From Gammaproteobacteria bacterium (GTDB lineage Bacteria > Pseudomonadota > Gammaproteobacteria > Pseudomonadales > Azotimanducaceae): 64,000 nt of DNA. Numbering within the stretch: position 1 is the first letter of the stretch; the number at the start of each line of letters is the position of its first letter. The stretch is taken from positions 1 to 64,000 of the forward strand of contig VXYL01000100.1 in the NCBI GenBank assembly GCA_009846005.1, in the 5' to 3' direction. The notes under the pieces were generated by a model. It saw nothing but the letters and a program-made list of their open reading frames with translations, made no database searches and was not told where the DNA came from. Of the stretch, positions 27,003 to 35,431 are shown one piece after another. Both the position numbers and the translations under genes were made by a program.

Positions 27003-29155
27003 CCGGTACCGCTCCCGACGGTTTCGGCGTCCACGAACGCCCGATAGCGGCCGTCGGCGTCGGCGATCAGTTGATCGTGGGTACCGTATTCGACGATGCG
27101 GCCGTCCTCGACGAGGGCGATGCGGTCGGCGTTCCGAATCGTCGAAAGTCGATGGGTGATCAGGAAAATGACCCGATCCCGACCCCACTCGGCCAGGTTC
27201 GCGAGAACCCTCTGCTCGGTGCGGGCATCCAGCGACGCCGTCGGTTCGTCGAGAACGAGAACCGGCGTATCGCGCACCACTGCGCGGGCGATGGAGAGCC
27301 GCTGGCGCTGGCCCGAGGAGAGCTTGCCGCCGCGCTCGCCGAGTTCGGTGTCGTAGCCGTTCGCCATCTCGAGGATGAAGTCCTCCGCACAGGCGACCTT
27401 GGCCGCCGTCTCGATGGCGGCCCGATTCGCTTTCGGCGTTCCGAACGCGATGTTGTTCGCGACGGTCGCCGCGAACAGGACGTTTTTCTGCAGCGCGATG
27501 CCGACATGGGCTCTGAGGTCCGAGACGGCCATGTCCTTGATATCGACGCCGTTGATGGACACCGTGCCCTGATCGGGGTCGTACAACCGAAGTAGGAGGC
27601 TCATGAGTGTCGACTTTCCGGCACCGGTCCCGCCAACGATGGCCGTGACCGTGCCAGCGGAGGCGGAGAGATCGATGCCCGCCAAGACTTGCTTACCCGC
27701 TTCGTATCCGAACCGCACCGATCGCCATGCAACGGTGTCGATGGGTGCGGGAAACGGCACGGGGTCGGGCGGATCGGTGACGTCCGGCTCGAGGTCGAGC
27801 AGGAAGAACGCGCGTTCCAAGGCAAGGAAGAGATCCTGCATACGCATCCAGATGACGAGCAGGCCGCGGGCGCGTCCGGCGACGCCGCCGAGGCGCCCCC
27901 GTGCGATCTCGACGGCGCCTAGGTTCCAGATGACGAAGCCGATGATGCCGGCCACAAGGGCGCCCAGGAACGTCTCCCGTTGCTCGATGACCCACGAGAC
28001 CATGAGGAATTCGCCGACGATCACGAGGCTGGCGCCCAACACCGCCACCACCAGCGTGACGAGGACCATGTCAAGGCGCAGGAAGTAGGCCGCGCTCAAC
28101 GCTTCCCGCGAGTCCTCGTCGAACTGCTTGAAGATGCGCGCCTCGGCCCGGTTCGCCTTGACGACCTTGACGGCCGTGAACGCTTCCTGGATGCGCGACG
28201 TGAGACGGCTGTTGGCAACCCGGTTGACCAGTGCGCGACGGCGGATTCGCGGCGTTGACTTGACGATTGTCCAGCCGACCGGGATCGCGACAAGCACGAC
28301 CATCAAGGCGAACCAGGGATCGAAGGCCGCAACGATCCCGATGCCGCCCAGCAGTGCGTAAACGGCCATCAGGGGTGCGATGATCGCGCTCTGGATGAGA
28401 TTCACGATCATCGCGCTATCCTGGTAGACGCGGAAAATGGCGTCCCCCACGCGACTGTTGTCGTGGTACTTGAGCGACAGCGACTCGGCGCGTTCGATCA
28501 TCGCGACGCGGAGGTTCTGGTTGACGCACTGCCAGACCCACATGCTGTAGTACCCGAACACGGCGCCGAGGAGACCGCCGAAAACACCACCCGCGACGGT
28601 CCACATCAGCAGACGGTTTCGGACCGTGCGGCGCTGATCCTGCGTCAGCTCGGGTTCGACCGCCGTTGCCGCCTTGTCCTCCCCCTTGGCCGCGGCACGG
28701 GTCGCCCCGCCTGTTTTCTTGCCACCGGCACCCTTGGCTTTGCCGCGCCTGATCTTGCCGAGTTTCTGCGGGTCCGTGGTCACGTACTCGTCGTCGACAA
28801 ACAGCACCGTCGCCTGGATCGGTTGCAGCCCCTCGCCGAGAAGCACCTTGTTGTGCATCAGGTCCACGCCGACGAAGAAGCCGACGAGGCCCGCGATACT
28901 GCCCGAAAAAATGAACACCAGGACCACCACGATGTGAATGAGCATCGGGCGCATGTAGGGCCACGTCCGCCAGGCGAGTTGGACCATCCGGCGGAAGCTC
29001 ATTTCCGGCGGCGCCTCGACGAGCCGCATGTCGCTGTAGCCCCCGATCAAGGAGAGGGCATCGCGTTCCGGACCAGAACGTGGCGACTTGGTCGTTGCGG
29101 TGTCGAGTTCGTTCGGCACGGCCCCCTCTATTCGCACCGGTCCATGCGACCGCAC
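26999..29155 (-). CDS. ABC exporter half-transporter A of pair 1, with a basic low-complexity insert
   Basis: Up to 718 residues from GTG 29155; in-frame GTGs at 29137 and 29119 (the latter just after GAGGGG) are alternative starts. Transmembrane region, then an ATPase with Walker A GGTGAGKST, signature LSSGQRQRLSI, Walker B LVLDEPTASLD and switch ITHRLST. Between membrane helices 1 and 2 it has about 40 extra Lys/Gly/Ala residues (RRGKAKGAGGKKTGGATRAA) that its paralog at 55743-57698 lacks. It is the first gene of a three-gene operon with the second half-transporter and the RPH-like enzyme, and is divergent from a second ABC pair at 29538. Confidence 0.88.
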   Translation of the reverse strand: MRSHGPVRIEGAVPNELDTATTKSPRSGPERDALSLIGGYSDMRLVEAPPEMSFRRMVQLAWRTWPYMRPMLIHIVVVLVFIFSGSIAGLVGFFVGVDLMHNKVLLGEGLQPIQATVLFVDDEYVTTDPQKLGKIRRGKAKGAGGKKTGGATRAAAKGEDKAATAVEPELTQDQRRTVRNRLLMWTVAGGVFGGLLGAVFGYYSMWVWQCVNQNLRVAMIERAESLSLKYHDNSRVGDAIFRVYQDSAMIVNLIQSAIIAPLMAVYALLGGIGIVAAFDPWFALMVVLVAIPVGWTIVKSTPRIRRRALVNRVANSRLTSRIQEAFTAVKVVKANRAEARIFKQFDEDSREALSAAYFLRLDMVLVTLVVAVLGASLVIVGEFLMVSWVIEQRETFLGALVAGIIGFVIWNLGAVEIARGRLGGVAGRARGLLVIWMRMQDLFLALERAFFLLDLEPDVTDPPDPVPFPAPIDTVAWRSVRFGYEAGKQVLAGIDLSASAGTVTAIVGGTGAGKSTLMSLLLRLYDPDQGTVSINGVDIKDMAVSDLRAHVGIALQKNVLFAATVANNIAFGTPKANRAAIETAAKVACAEDFILEMANGYDTELGERGGKLSSGQRQRLSIARAVVRDTPVLVLDEPTASLDARTEQRVLANLAEWGRDRVIFLITHRLSTIRNADRIALVEDGRIVEYGTHDQLIADADGRYRAFVDAETVGSGTG

Positions 29156-29537
29156 GGTCGTTCATTGTCCGTCATGCGAACGTGCGATAGTCACCCATGA
29201 ACCCGACAAACGCAAAGACGACGAGGACGCGGAAAAAATCGATACCCAACTTGGCGGAACCGGCGTATGATCGCGCTCCTTTTTGCGGCCGATCCTGGGA
29301 GCGCTATCCGATGAAGCATCATCTGCACCCGCTAACCCTCGTGACGAGAGGGGACTAGCTCCTACGGCCACGCCCGCCACGCGCGGGAAAAAAGACTCAG
29401 GCGGAGTTGTCCTCCGCACTTCCCCAGGGGCTAAACCACCAGACGCACCGGCTCGTCGCAGAGGCTTCGCGGCGCGTCCGTCCCGTCTTCGGGATGGTGG
29501 CGTCATTTGTTCAATCTGAAGCAGTTGGCTTGGACAC
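29156..29537. other. 382-bp non-coding gap between divergent ABC operons, hairpin-rich
   Basis: No convincing gene. The short track ORFs here have no recognisable family. The stretch carries several perfect short stems on the + strand: CCCTC-GTGACGA-GAGGG (about 29337-29353), CCCGC-CACGC-GCGGG (about 29375-29389), GCGGAG-TTGTC-CTCCGC, and a CCCG-TCTT-CGGG hairpin near 29489 shortly before the start of the next ABC gene. I looked for hallmarks of tmRNA, RNase P RNA, SRP RNA, 6S RNA and common riboswitches and found none. It must contain both divergent promoters and may hold a structured leader or small RNA. Confidence 0.4.
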
Positions 29538-31373
29538 GTGAACAACAAGACATCGAAAAACCTGTGGCGAATCACCGCCGGTCAGCGCGTGAGGTACGCC
29601 GCCGCCATCGCGGTAACGGGCCTTGCGAGCGCGTTCATGCTCACCGTCCCGCTGGTCGGGGGCTACGTCCTCGACGTGGTGGACACCCAAGACCTGTCGC
29701 GGGGCCCCGAGGCACTCGTAAACGCCGCCCACGCGCTGGCGGCGTTCTGGGGCTGGCAACCGTACGTCGCCTATCTCGTCGTCTCCGGTGTTGCCGGCGT
29801 CGGTCTCACGGCGCTCGGCGCGAGTTGCCAGTACCTGCAGGGTCGGTGGGCCGCCATCGCATCCGAAGCCCTCGCGCGGCGACTGCGCGAGACCATGTAC
29901 GCCCGGCTGCAGCATCTACCGGCGTCCTTCTTCGACGAGGCGGATACCGGGGATCTCGTGCAACGCTGCAGTTCGGATGTCGAGACGGTGCGCGTCTTCC
30001 TGTCCTCCCAGGTAGTGCAGATCGGCCGCTCGGTGCTCCTGCTCAGCGTCCTGACGCCGATACTGTTCGTCCGGGACGCCCGGCTGGCGGGTCTCGCACT
30101 CGTGCTGATGCCGTTCATCATCACCGGGGCGTACTACTTCTTCGCGAAGGTCCGCGCTCAGTTCAAGATCACCGACGAGTCCGAGGGCGCGCTCACCGCT
30201 CGACTCCAGGAAAACCTGACAGGCATCCGCGTGGTCCGCGCCTTTGCAAGGCAGGACTACGAAGTCAGCCACTTCGGCGCGAAGAGCATCACACTGCGCG
30301 ACAACCGTGAACGCCTCAACCGTTTGAGCGGCGCCTACTGGGCGGTCAGCGACTTCCTGTGCACGGCGCAGGTCTGCATCGTGCTCATCGCGGGCGGCAT
30401 CTTCCTTGCGGGCGGGACCCTGACCGTCGGCGAACTGTTCGCCTTCATGATGCAGGTGACGATGGTCATCTGGCCGGTCAGGCATCTCGGCCAGGTCCTC
30501 AACGAGTCCGGCAAGGCCATGGTCTCGCTAGGGCGCATCAACCATGTTCTTCAGGCCGACGAGGAAAGCCGGGAGCCGGCGCCAACCGTCGAGCGTGCCC
30601 GGGGCGAACTGGTGCTTGAGGATGTGTGCGTCGAGTACGAGCCCGGCAAACCGGTCCTGGATGGGCTTTCGGTTCATATCCCCGCCGGCGAGACGGTCGG
30701 CATCGTGGGGCCGCCGGGCGCCGGCAAGTCCACCCTGATCCGGGTCTTGGCGCGGCTCTACGAACCGCAGCGGGGACGCATCCTGATCGACGGCCTGGAC
30801 ATCCGCGACGTCGATCGCCATTGGCTCCGCCGCCAGTTCGGCATCGTCATGCAGAACCCCTTCCTCTATTCGCGCACCGTCGCCGACAACCTGCGCCTCG
30901 CGCGCTCAGACGTGAACGACGACGAGATGGTGGCGGCGGCCCGGGAGGCGGCGGTCCACGACGCCATCGCGGGCTTCCCCGCCGGCTACCGTTCGCGGGT
31001 GGGCGAACGGGGGGTCACGCTGTCCGGCGGCCAGCGGCAACGACTCGCGCTTGCGCGCGCGCTGCTCGTCGAGCCGCCGATCCTCGTTCTCGACGATGCG
31101 CTGTCCGCCGTCGACACGGGCACCGAACGCGAGATCATGTCGGCGCTAGACCGTCGCCGCGGCCGTCACACCACGATCATCATTGCCCACCGGCTGTCCT
31201 CAGTTCGCAATGCGGACCGCATCCTGGTGCTGGAGCGAGGTCATCTGATTCAGGAAGGCACCCACGCCACGCTGGCCGCGACGTCGGGTCCCTATCGGCG
31301 GTTGTGCGAGATCCAGGGTGCCCTAGACCAAGCCATAGAGCAGGACCTGAAGGAGGCAACCGATGCCGTTTGA
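29538..31373 (+). CDS. ABC exporter half-transporter A of pair 2 (degenerate catalytic site)
   Basis: 611 residues from a GTG start. Six membrane helices, then an ATPase with Walker A GPPGAGKST, canonical signature LSGGQRQRLALARAL and switch IAHRLSS. Walker B reads LVLDDALSAVD, so the catalytic Glu is Asp. In known heterodimeric exporters (TM287/288, BmrCD) one subunit has just this change and its composite site hydrolyses ATP poorly or not at all. The next gene overlaps by 11 nt and has an intact site, fitting an asymmetric heterodimer. Substrate unknown. Confidence 0.92.
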   Translation: MNNKTSKNLWRITAGQRVRYAAAIAVTGLASAFMLTVPLVGGYVLDVVDTQDLSRGPEALVNAAHALAAFWGWQPYVAYLVVSGVAGVGLTALGASCQYLQGRWAAIASEALARRLRETMYARLQHLPASFFDEADTGDLVQRCSSDVETVRVFLSSQVVQIGRSVLLLSVLTPILFVRDARLAGLALVLMPFIITGAYYFFAKVRAQFKITDESEGALTARLQENLTGIRVVRAFARQDYEVSHFGAKSITLRDNRERLNRLSGAYWAVSDFLCTAQVCIVLIAGGIFLAGGTLTVGELFAFMMQVTMVIWPVRHLGQVLNESGKAMVSLGRINHVLQADEESREPAPTVERARGELVLEDVCVEYEPGKPVLDGLSVHIPAGETVGIVGPPGAGKSTLIRVLARLYEPQRGRILIDGLDIRDVDRHWLRRQFGIVMQNPFLYSRTVADNLRLARSDVNDDEMVAAAREAAVHDAIAGFPAGYRSRVGERGVTLSGGQRQRLALARALLVEPPILVLDDALSAVDTGTEREIMSALDRRRGRHTTIIIAHRLSSVRNADRILVLERGHLIQEGTHATLAATSGPYRRLCEIQGALDQAIEQDLKEATDAV

Positions 31374-33234
31374 AGACGAACAACTCGACGACGGCTTCAG
31401 CGACGGCACTACGAAGGTCCAACTCGACCTTTGGAAGCGGTTGTTCGGCTATGCGCTCGCCTACAAGCGGGAACTGGCCTTCCTGATCGTCGCGGCCATC
31501 GCCACCGCCGGCGTGGAAGTCTCCTACTCGCTGTTCGCGAAGTGGGTGGTCGACGACGTCCAGGCGAATGGCATGGACGCGTCGTTCGGGCTCTGGGCCG
31601 GGCTATACCTGCTCTGCAACCTGGTGGTCGCGGTGTCCGTCGGCGGCTTCGAGTGGATTGCGGGACGGGTGAGCTGCTACGTAAGCCACGACATCCGCTT
31701 CGATGCCTTCGTGAATTTGCAGAAGCTGTCGTTCTCGTACTTCGACCGGCGTCCGGTGGGCTGGCTTATGGCGCGCCTCACCGCCGACTGCGACCGCCTG
31801 ACGGGCATCCTGTCCTGGGGGTTCGTGGACATGATCTGGGGGTTCACGATCATGGTCGGCCTCACCGGGGCCATGCTAGTGATGGATTGGCGGCTGGCGC
31901 TGCTCGTGATGACGGTGCTGCCCGTGGTCTGGTGGGTGTCGATCAAGTTCCACCGCCGCATCTTGAAGAGTGCCCGGCTGGTGCGCAGCACCAACTCGGA
32001 GATAACGGGATCGTTCAACGAGTCCATCATGGGGGTGGTGACGAGCAAGACCTTCGTCAGCCAAGACGCCAACGCCAAGCAGTTCGGCGTGTTGACCAAA
32101 CGGATGTACCGGGCCTCGGTGCGCAACCTCGTGCTTGCCGCGGTGTACCTGCCCCTGGTGCTGGTGATCGCTTCGGTGGCCGTCAACCTGACGCTGACCG
32201 TCGGCGGCTCGTTCGTCTACCTGGGACTCATCGGGGCCGGAACCGTGGTCGCTTTCACGATGCTCGCGCGCAATTTCTTCTGGCCCGCCGAGATCATGTC
32301 GTCCTGGTTCATCGAATTGCAGATGGCCCAAGCCGCCGCCGAGCGCGTGTTGTCGGTGATCGACGAGGATCCGGAGATCCAGGACTCGGCAAGCGTCATA
32401 CGTGCGCTGGCCGACGGGTCCACAGAGTCGCGGCTCGGCCGGTTCGCGGCGGACGGCGGCCATGCGCGCATCCAACGGATCGAACTAAAAGGCGTCGGTT
32501 TCGCCTACGATCCGGAGCAGCCCGTGCTCCGGGACATCGATCTCGTCGCCGAACGGGGCGATACCATTGCCATCGTCGGACCCACCGGGGGCGGCAAGAG
32601 CACCCTCGTCAACGTCATCTGCCGGTTCTACGAACCCACCGCCGGACAGGTGCTGATCGACGGCACCGACTACCGCAACCGCAGCCTGCACTGGCTGCAG
32701 TCGAATCTCGGCATGGTCCTGCAGGACGCGCACGTGTTCAGCGGATCGATCCGGGAGAACATCCGCTACGGGCGATTGAGCGCGAGCGACGCGGAAGTGG
32801 AACACGCGGCGCGACTGGCCGATGCCCACGGCTTCATCATGGCCCTGGATCAGGGCTACGACACGCCGGCGGGCGAAGGCGGCAGTCGGCTTTCGGCTGG
32901 CCAGAAGCAACTGATTTCCCTGGGCCGCGCCATCCTCGCCGACCCGCAACTCCTGGTCATGGACGAAGCGACGTCGTCGGTGGACACCGAAACCGAGCTC
33001 GCCATCCAGCACGCGCTGGCCGAGATATTCCGGGGCCGCATCAGCTTCGTGATCGCGCACCGCCTGTCGACGATCCGGAACGCGACCCGCATCCTGGTAG
33101 TCGACGAGGGACGCATCGTCGAATCCGGTGACCACCGCGAACTGATGGCTGCCAACGGCCGCTACGCGTCGCTGTACCGTCAACAGGGACTGAACGAAGC
33201 CACCCGAGAGTGGGCCGAGGTTGCCGGTTCGTAG
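31363..33234 (+). CDS. ABC exporter half-transporter B of pair 2 (intact catalytic site)
   Basis: 623 residues. The ATG lies inside the 3' end of the previous gene with AAGGAGG upstream, so translation is coupled. Six membrane helices, then an ATPase with Walker A GPTGGGKST, signature LSAGQKQLISLGRAI, Walker B LLVMDEATSSVD with the catalytic Glu, and switch IAHRLST. It should supply the hydrolysing site of the heterodimer. A linker of about 30 residues with an ADGSTESRLGRF stretch precedes the ATPase domain. Confidence 0.92.
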   Translation: MPFEDEQLDDGFSDGTTKVQLDLWKRLFGYALAYKRELAFLIVAAIATAGVEVSYSLFAKWVVDDVQANGMDASFGLWAGLYLLCNLVVAVSVGGFEWIAGRVSCYVSHDIRFDAFVNLQKLSFSYFDRRPVGWLMARLTADCDRLTGILSWGFVDMIWGFTIMVGLTGAMLVMDWRLALLVMTVLPVVWWVSIKFHRRILKSARLVRSTNSEITGSFNESIMGVVTSKTFVSQDANAKQFGVLTKRMYRASVRNLVLAAVYLPLVLVIASVAVNLTLTVGGSFVYLGLIGAGTVVAFTMLARNFFWPAEIMSSWFIELQMAQAAAERVLSVIDEDPEIQDSASVIRALADGSTESRLGRFAADGGHARIQRIELKGVGFAYDPEQPVLRDIDLVAERGDTIAIVGPTGGGKSTLVNVICRFYEPTAGQVLIDGTDYRNRSLHWLQSNLGMVLQDAHVFSGSIRENIRYGRLSASDAEVEHAARLADAHGFIMALDQGYDTPAGEGGSRLSAGQKQLISLGRAILADPQLLVMDEATSSVDTETELAIQHALAEIFRGRISFVIAHRLSTIRNATRILVVDEGRIVESGDHRELMAANGRYASLYRQQGLNEATREWAEVAGS

Positions 33235-33340
33235 ACACTGAGTCGCGCCGTGGTTGACAAGGGATCGGTCCACGCCGACGATGCGAACCGATCCATCGGC
33301 CACTTGCCGCGGATGGTCCGCCTCAGGGAGGGAACAACCC

Positions 33341-33955
33341 ATGAAGACGATCAGCATCGGCGTTGCGACATCCGCGCTGGCCATCACTCTTGGCCACATC
33401 GCCTTCGCAGAGGAAGCCGAGGAGGCCGTGGACAACGTCACGGCGTCGGCAGCTATCAAGCGCTGCGACACCCAGCAGCCTATCGGTCGCGCCCGACTGA
33501 CCGAGCGCCCCTCCGAGGAGGGCGTCAAGGTCGTCGAGGTGGAAATCGGCATCCGCAACGGGCTGACCGAGGGCAAGCACGCCGTTCACATCCACGAGAC
33601 CGGCATGTGCGAGCCGTGTTCCGCCGCCAAGGGGCACTTCGACCCCGGTCCCAACAGCAATACGAGCCCGGACGGCAATCATCCGTTCCACGCGGGCGAT
33701 CTCGTCAACATCGACATCACAGACATGTCTGGCGACGTGACCGACGACGACGGCAACCCGTTGGGGAGCGGCAGACTGCAAACGCTCACGACCCGGGTCA
33801 CGCTCTCCGATGGCCCGCTGTCCCTGTTCGATGCGGATGGCAGCGCGTTCATCATCCACGTCGACCCGGACTCCTACTGCCCGGGCGGCGAGGAAGCAGG
33901 TTGTGCCGGCGGCGCCCGAGCCGCCTGCGGGATCATCGTCAAGGACGAGGCCTAA
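33341..33955 (+). CDS. Periplasmic Cu/Zn superoxide dismutase family protein
   Basis: 204 residues from ATG 33341, selected because AGGGAGG precedes it by 8 nt and a signal peptide follows (VATSALAITLGHIAFAE). Copper-ligand motif HAVHIHETG, bridging and zinc ligands in GHFDP...NHPFHAGD, and a C-terminal copper His in FIIHVDPD. Two cysteines near MCEPCS and several near the C-terminus (YCPGGEEAGC, AACGII) could form the structural disulfide. It would dismutate superoxide in the periplasm. The stop overlaps that of the convergent DUF523 gene by 2 bases. The C-terminal region is more Cys-rich than usual, so activity is likely but not certain. Confidence 0.9.
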   Translation: MKTISIGVATSALAITLGHIAFAEEAEEAVDNVTASAAIKRCDTQQPIGRARLTERPSEEGVKVVEVEIGIRNGLTEGKHAVHIHETGMCEPCSAAKGHFDPGPNSNTSPDGNHPFHAGDLVNIDITDMSGDVTDDDGNPLGSGRLQTLTTRVTLSDGPLSLFDADGSAFIIHVDPDSYCPGGEEAGCAGGARAACGIIVKDEA

Positions 33956-34536
33956 CTCGGTTCCCGAATCACGTGGCGCACGTGGCCGTCCGCACCGGCA
34001 ATGCCGCAACTAGCCAAGACAGCGAGAACGAAGTCGAGCAGGACCCCTTCGTCGTTGAGCGTCTCGGCATCCACGGCCGGCAGGTCTGGATAGCCGGCGA
34101 GTACCGCCGCGGCATACACACCCCGGCCGACACGCTCGAACGAGCCGTCCTCCGCGAATACCTTGACGCCGACCAAACCGCAGCTCGGCGAGCGGTCGGC
34201 GAAGATGTAGCCATGGACATCGTCTAGCACCCCGGCGACTTCCGACGCGTATCCCTTGAGGCGATCCGTGTAGTCCCGGTTCGGGTCGTCGACCGCGACC
34301 ACGCGCGGCGCGGATTCCTCGCCGACAAGCTGGATCGGATCCCGCGGCACACCCATGCCGATGCCCACCTCGGGGCAGATGCCAACCAGGGTGAAGACCT
34401 TCTCAAGCCGGTGTCGCGGCCACGAATCGCCATTGTGCTCGCCGTTCCAGCGCACGTGACGCCCGAGCAGGCATTCGCTGGCGGCGACACGGATCGACCG
34501 CCCCGCCACCAGCGATCGGAGTTCATCCGGCGCCAA
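33952..34536 (-). CDS. DUF523 / TudS-type thiouracil desulfurase homologue
   Basis: About 194 residues if it starts at the TTG at 34536 inside the end of the acyl-CoA dehydrogenase gene; a GTG at 34509 is an alternative. No ATG is in frame nearby and the longer track ORF is a shadow. The family core is clear: ASECLLG, ICPEVGIGMGVPR and RSPSCGL supply three Cys that in TudS hold a [4Fe-4S] cluster, and the LNDEGVLLDFV tail is typical. TudS removes sulfur from 2-thiouracil; many DUF523 proteins remain untested. Last gene of the nine-gene reverse-strand run. Confidence 0.82.
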   Translation of the reverse strand: MAPDELRSLVAGRSIRVAASECLLGRHVRWNGEHNGDSWPRHRLEKVFTLVGICPEVGIGMGVPRDPIQLVGEESAPRVVAVDDPNRDYTDRLKGYASEVAGVLDDVHGYIFADRSPSCGLVGVKVFAEDGSFERVGRGVYAAAVLAGYPDLPAVDAETLNDEGVLLDFVLAVLASCGIAGADGHVRHVIREPS

Positions 34537-35431
34537 CGAGGAACTCCCAGAACGAATCGGCGCCGCCGCCGGCCACGCGTCTGCCGAGTTGCTCCTGCCA
34601 ATGGGTCTCGCGACCGTATTCGTCGCGCCACGCCCACAGCCGACGGGTGAAGTGGTGCAGGCTGTGCTCGTGGGTGAAGCCCATGGCACCATGTACCTGG
34701 TGAACGATCTCGGCGGCGACTCCGGCGGCTTCGCCGACGCGCGCTTTCGCGGCAGCGACGCTAACGGCAAAGTTGGCGGATGCATGCGCCATGATCGCAC
34801 CATCGCAGGCGCAACGCGCCGCGGCCACCTCCCCGGCCAGGACCGCGAGGTTGTGCTGCACGGCCTGGAACTTGGCGATTGGACGCCCGAACTGCTCGCG
34901 TGCGGTGGCGTAGTCGATGGTCATGGCCAGGATCCGGTCGAGTGCGCCGGCCATAAGCGCCACGCGGGAAAGCGCCATGCGTTCGTACAATTGTGCGGGC
35001 ACATCGATTCGATGGGCGCTCCGCAACCGGATGCGGTCCCGGCTCTCGCCGGCGAGATTCGCATCCTCGGCAACGTCGAAGTCGACGCTCATTTCGCCTT
35101 CGACGGTCACCACCCGGTCCGCCACGCGACCCCACGGCGCAACGCCCTCGCCCGCAATCGTGGTCAGACCGGCCTCGTCCAGGAACGAGTTGGCGATCAA
35201 TGCCTCCGCCAGCGGCAGGGGGACAGCGTGTCGCCCGGCAACTTTCAGCAACTCGTAAACGTCACCACCGTCGGTGCCGGATCCGGGGCTTCCGACGAGA
35301 TGCAGGCCGGCCTCCCGAACGACATCCCAGAGGGCGCGCGGGAACTCGCCGCGCTCCGCAGCGTCCAGAACGCCTCTGTCGACATGGTCGGAGAATATCC
35401 GCGCGGCGGTGTCTGCGATCAGGCGGTCCAT
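34523..35431 (-). CDS. Acyl-CoA dehydrogenase, short (beta-type) subunit
   Basis: 302 residues from ATG 35431, whose A is shared with the stop of the preceding dehydrogenase gene (TGATG). It has the C-terminal helical bundle of the family (YATAREQFGRPIAKFQAVQ, EIVHQVHGAMGFTHEH), but a shortened N-terminal and beta region, as in the smaller partner of heteromeric acyl-CoA dehydrogenases such as the FadE26/FadE27 pairs of sterol side-chain breakdown. It probably forms an alpha2beta2 enzyme with the upstream gene product, introducing a C=C bond into a CoA thioester using FAD. Confidence 0.87.
   Translation of the reverse strand: MDRLIADTAARIFSDHVDRGVLDAAERGEFPRALWDVVREAGLHLVGSPGSGTDGGDVYELLKVAGRHAVPLPLAEALIANSFLDEAGLTTIAGEGVAPWGRVADRVVTVEGEMSVDFDVAEDANLAGESRDRIRLRSAHRIDVPAQLYERMALSRVALMAGALDRILAMTIDYATAREQFGRPIAKFQAVQHNLAVLAGEVAAARCACDGAIMAHASANFAVSVAAAKARVGEAAGVAAEIVHQVHGAMGFTHEHSLHHFTRRLWAWRDEYGRETHWQEQLGRRVAGGGADSFWEFLVGAG

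Noticed and set aside
29162-29575. Reverse and forward ORFs in the gap between ABC operons (29162-29575, 29283-29519)
   Set aside because: No start-site support, no domain, and composition like shadow frames; treated as non-coding.
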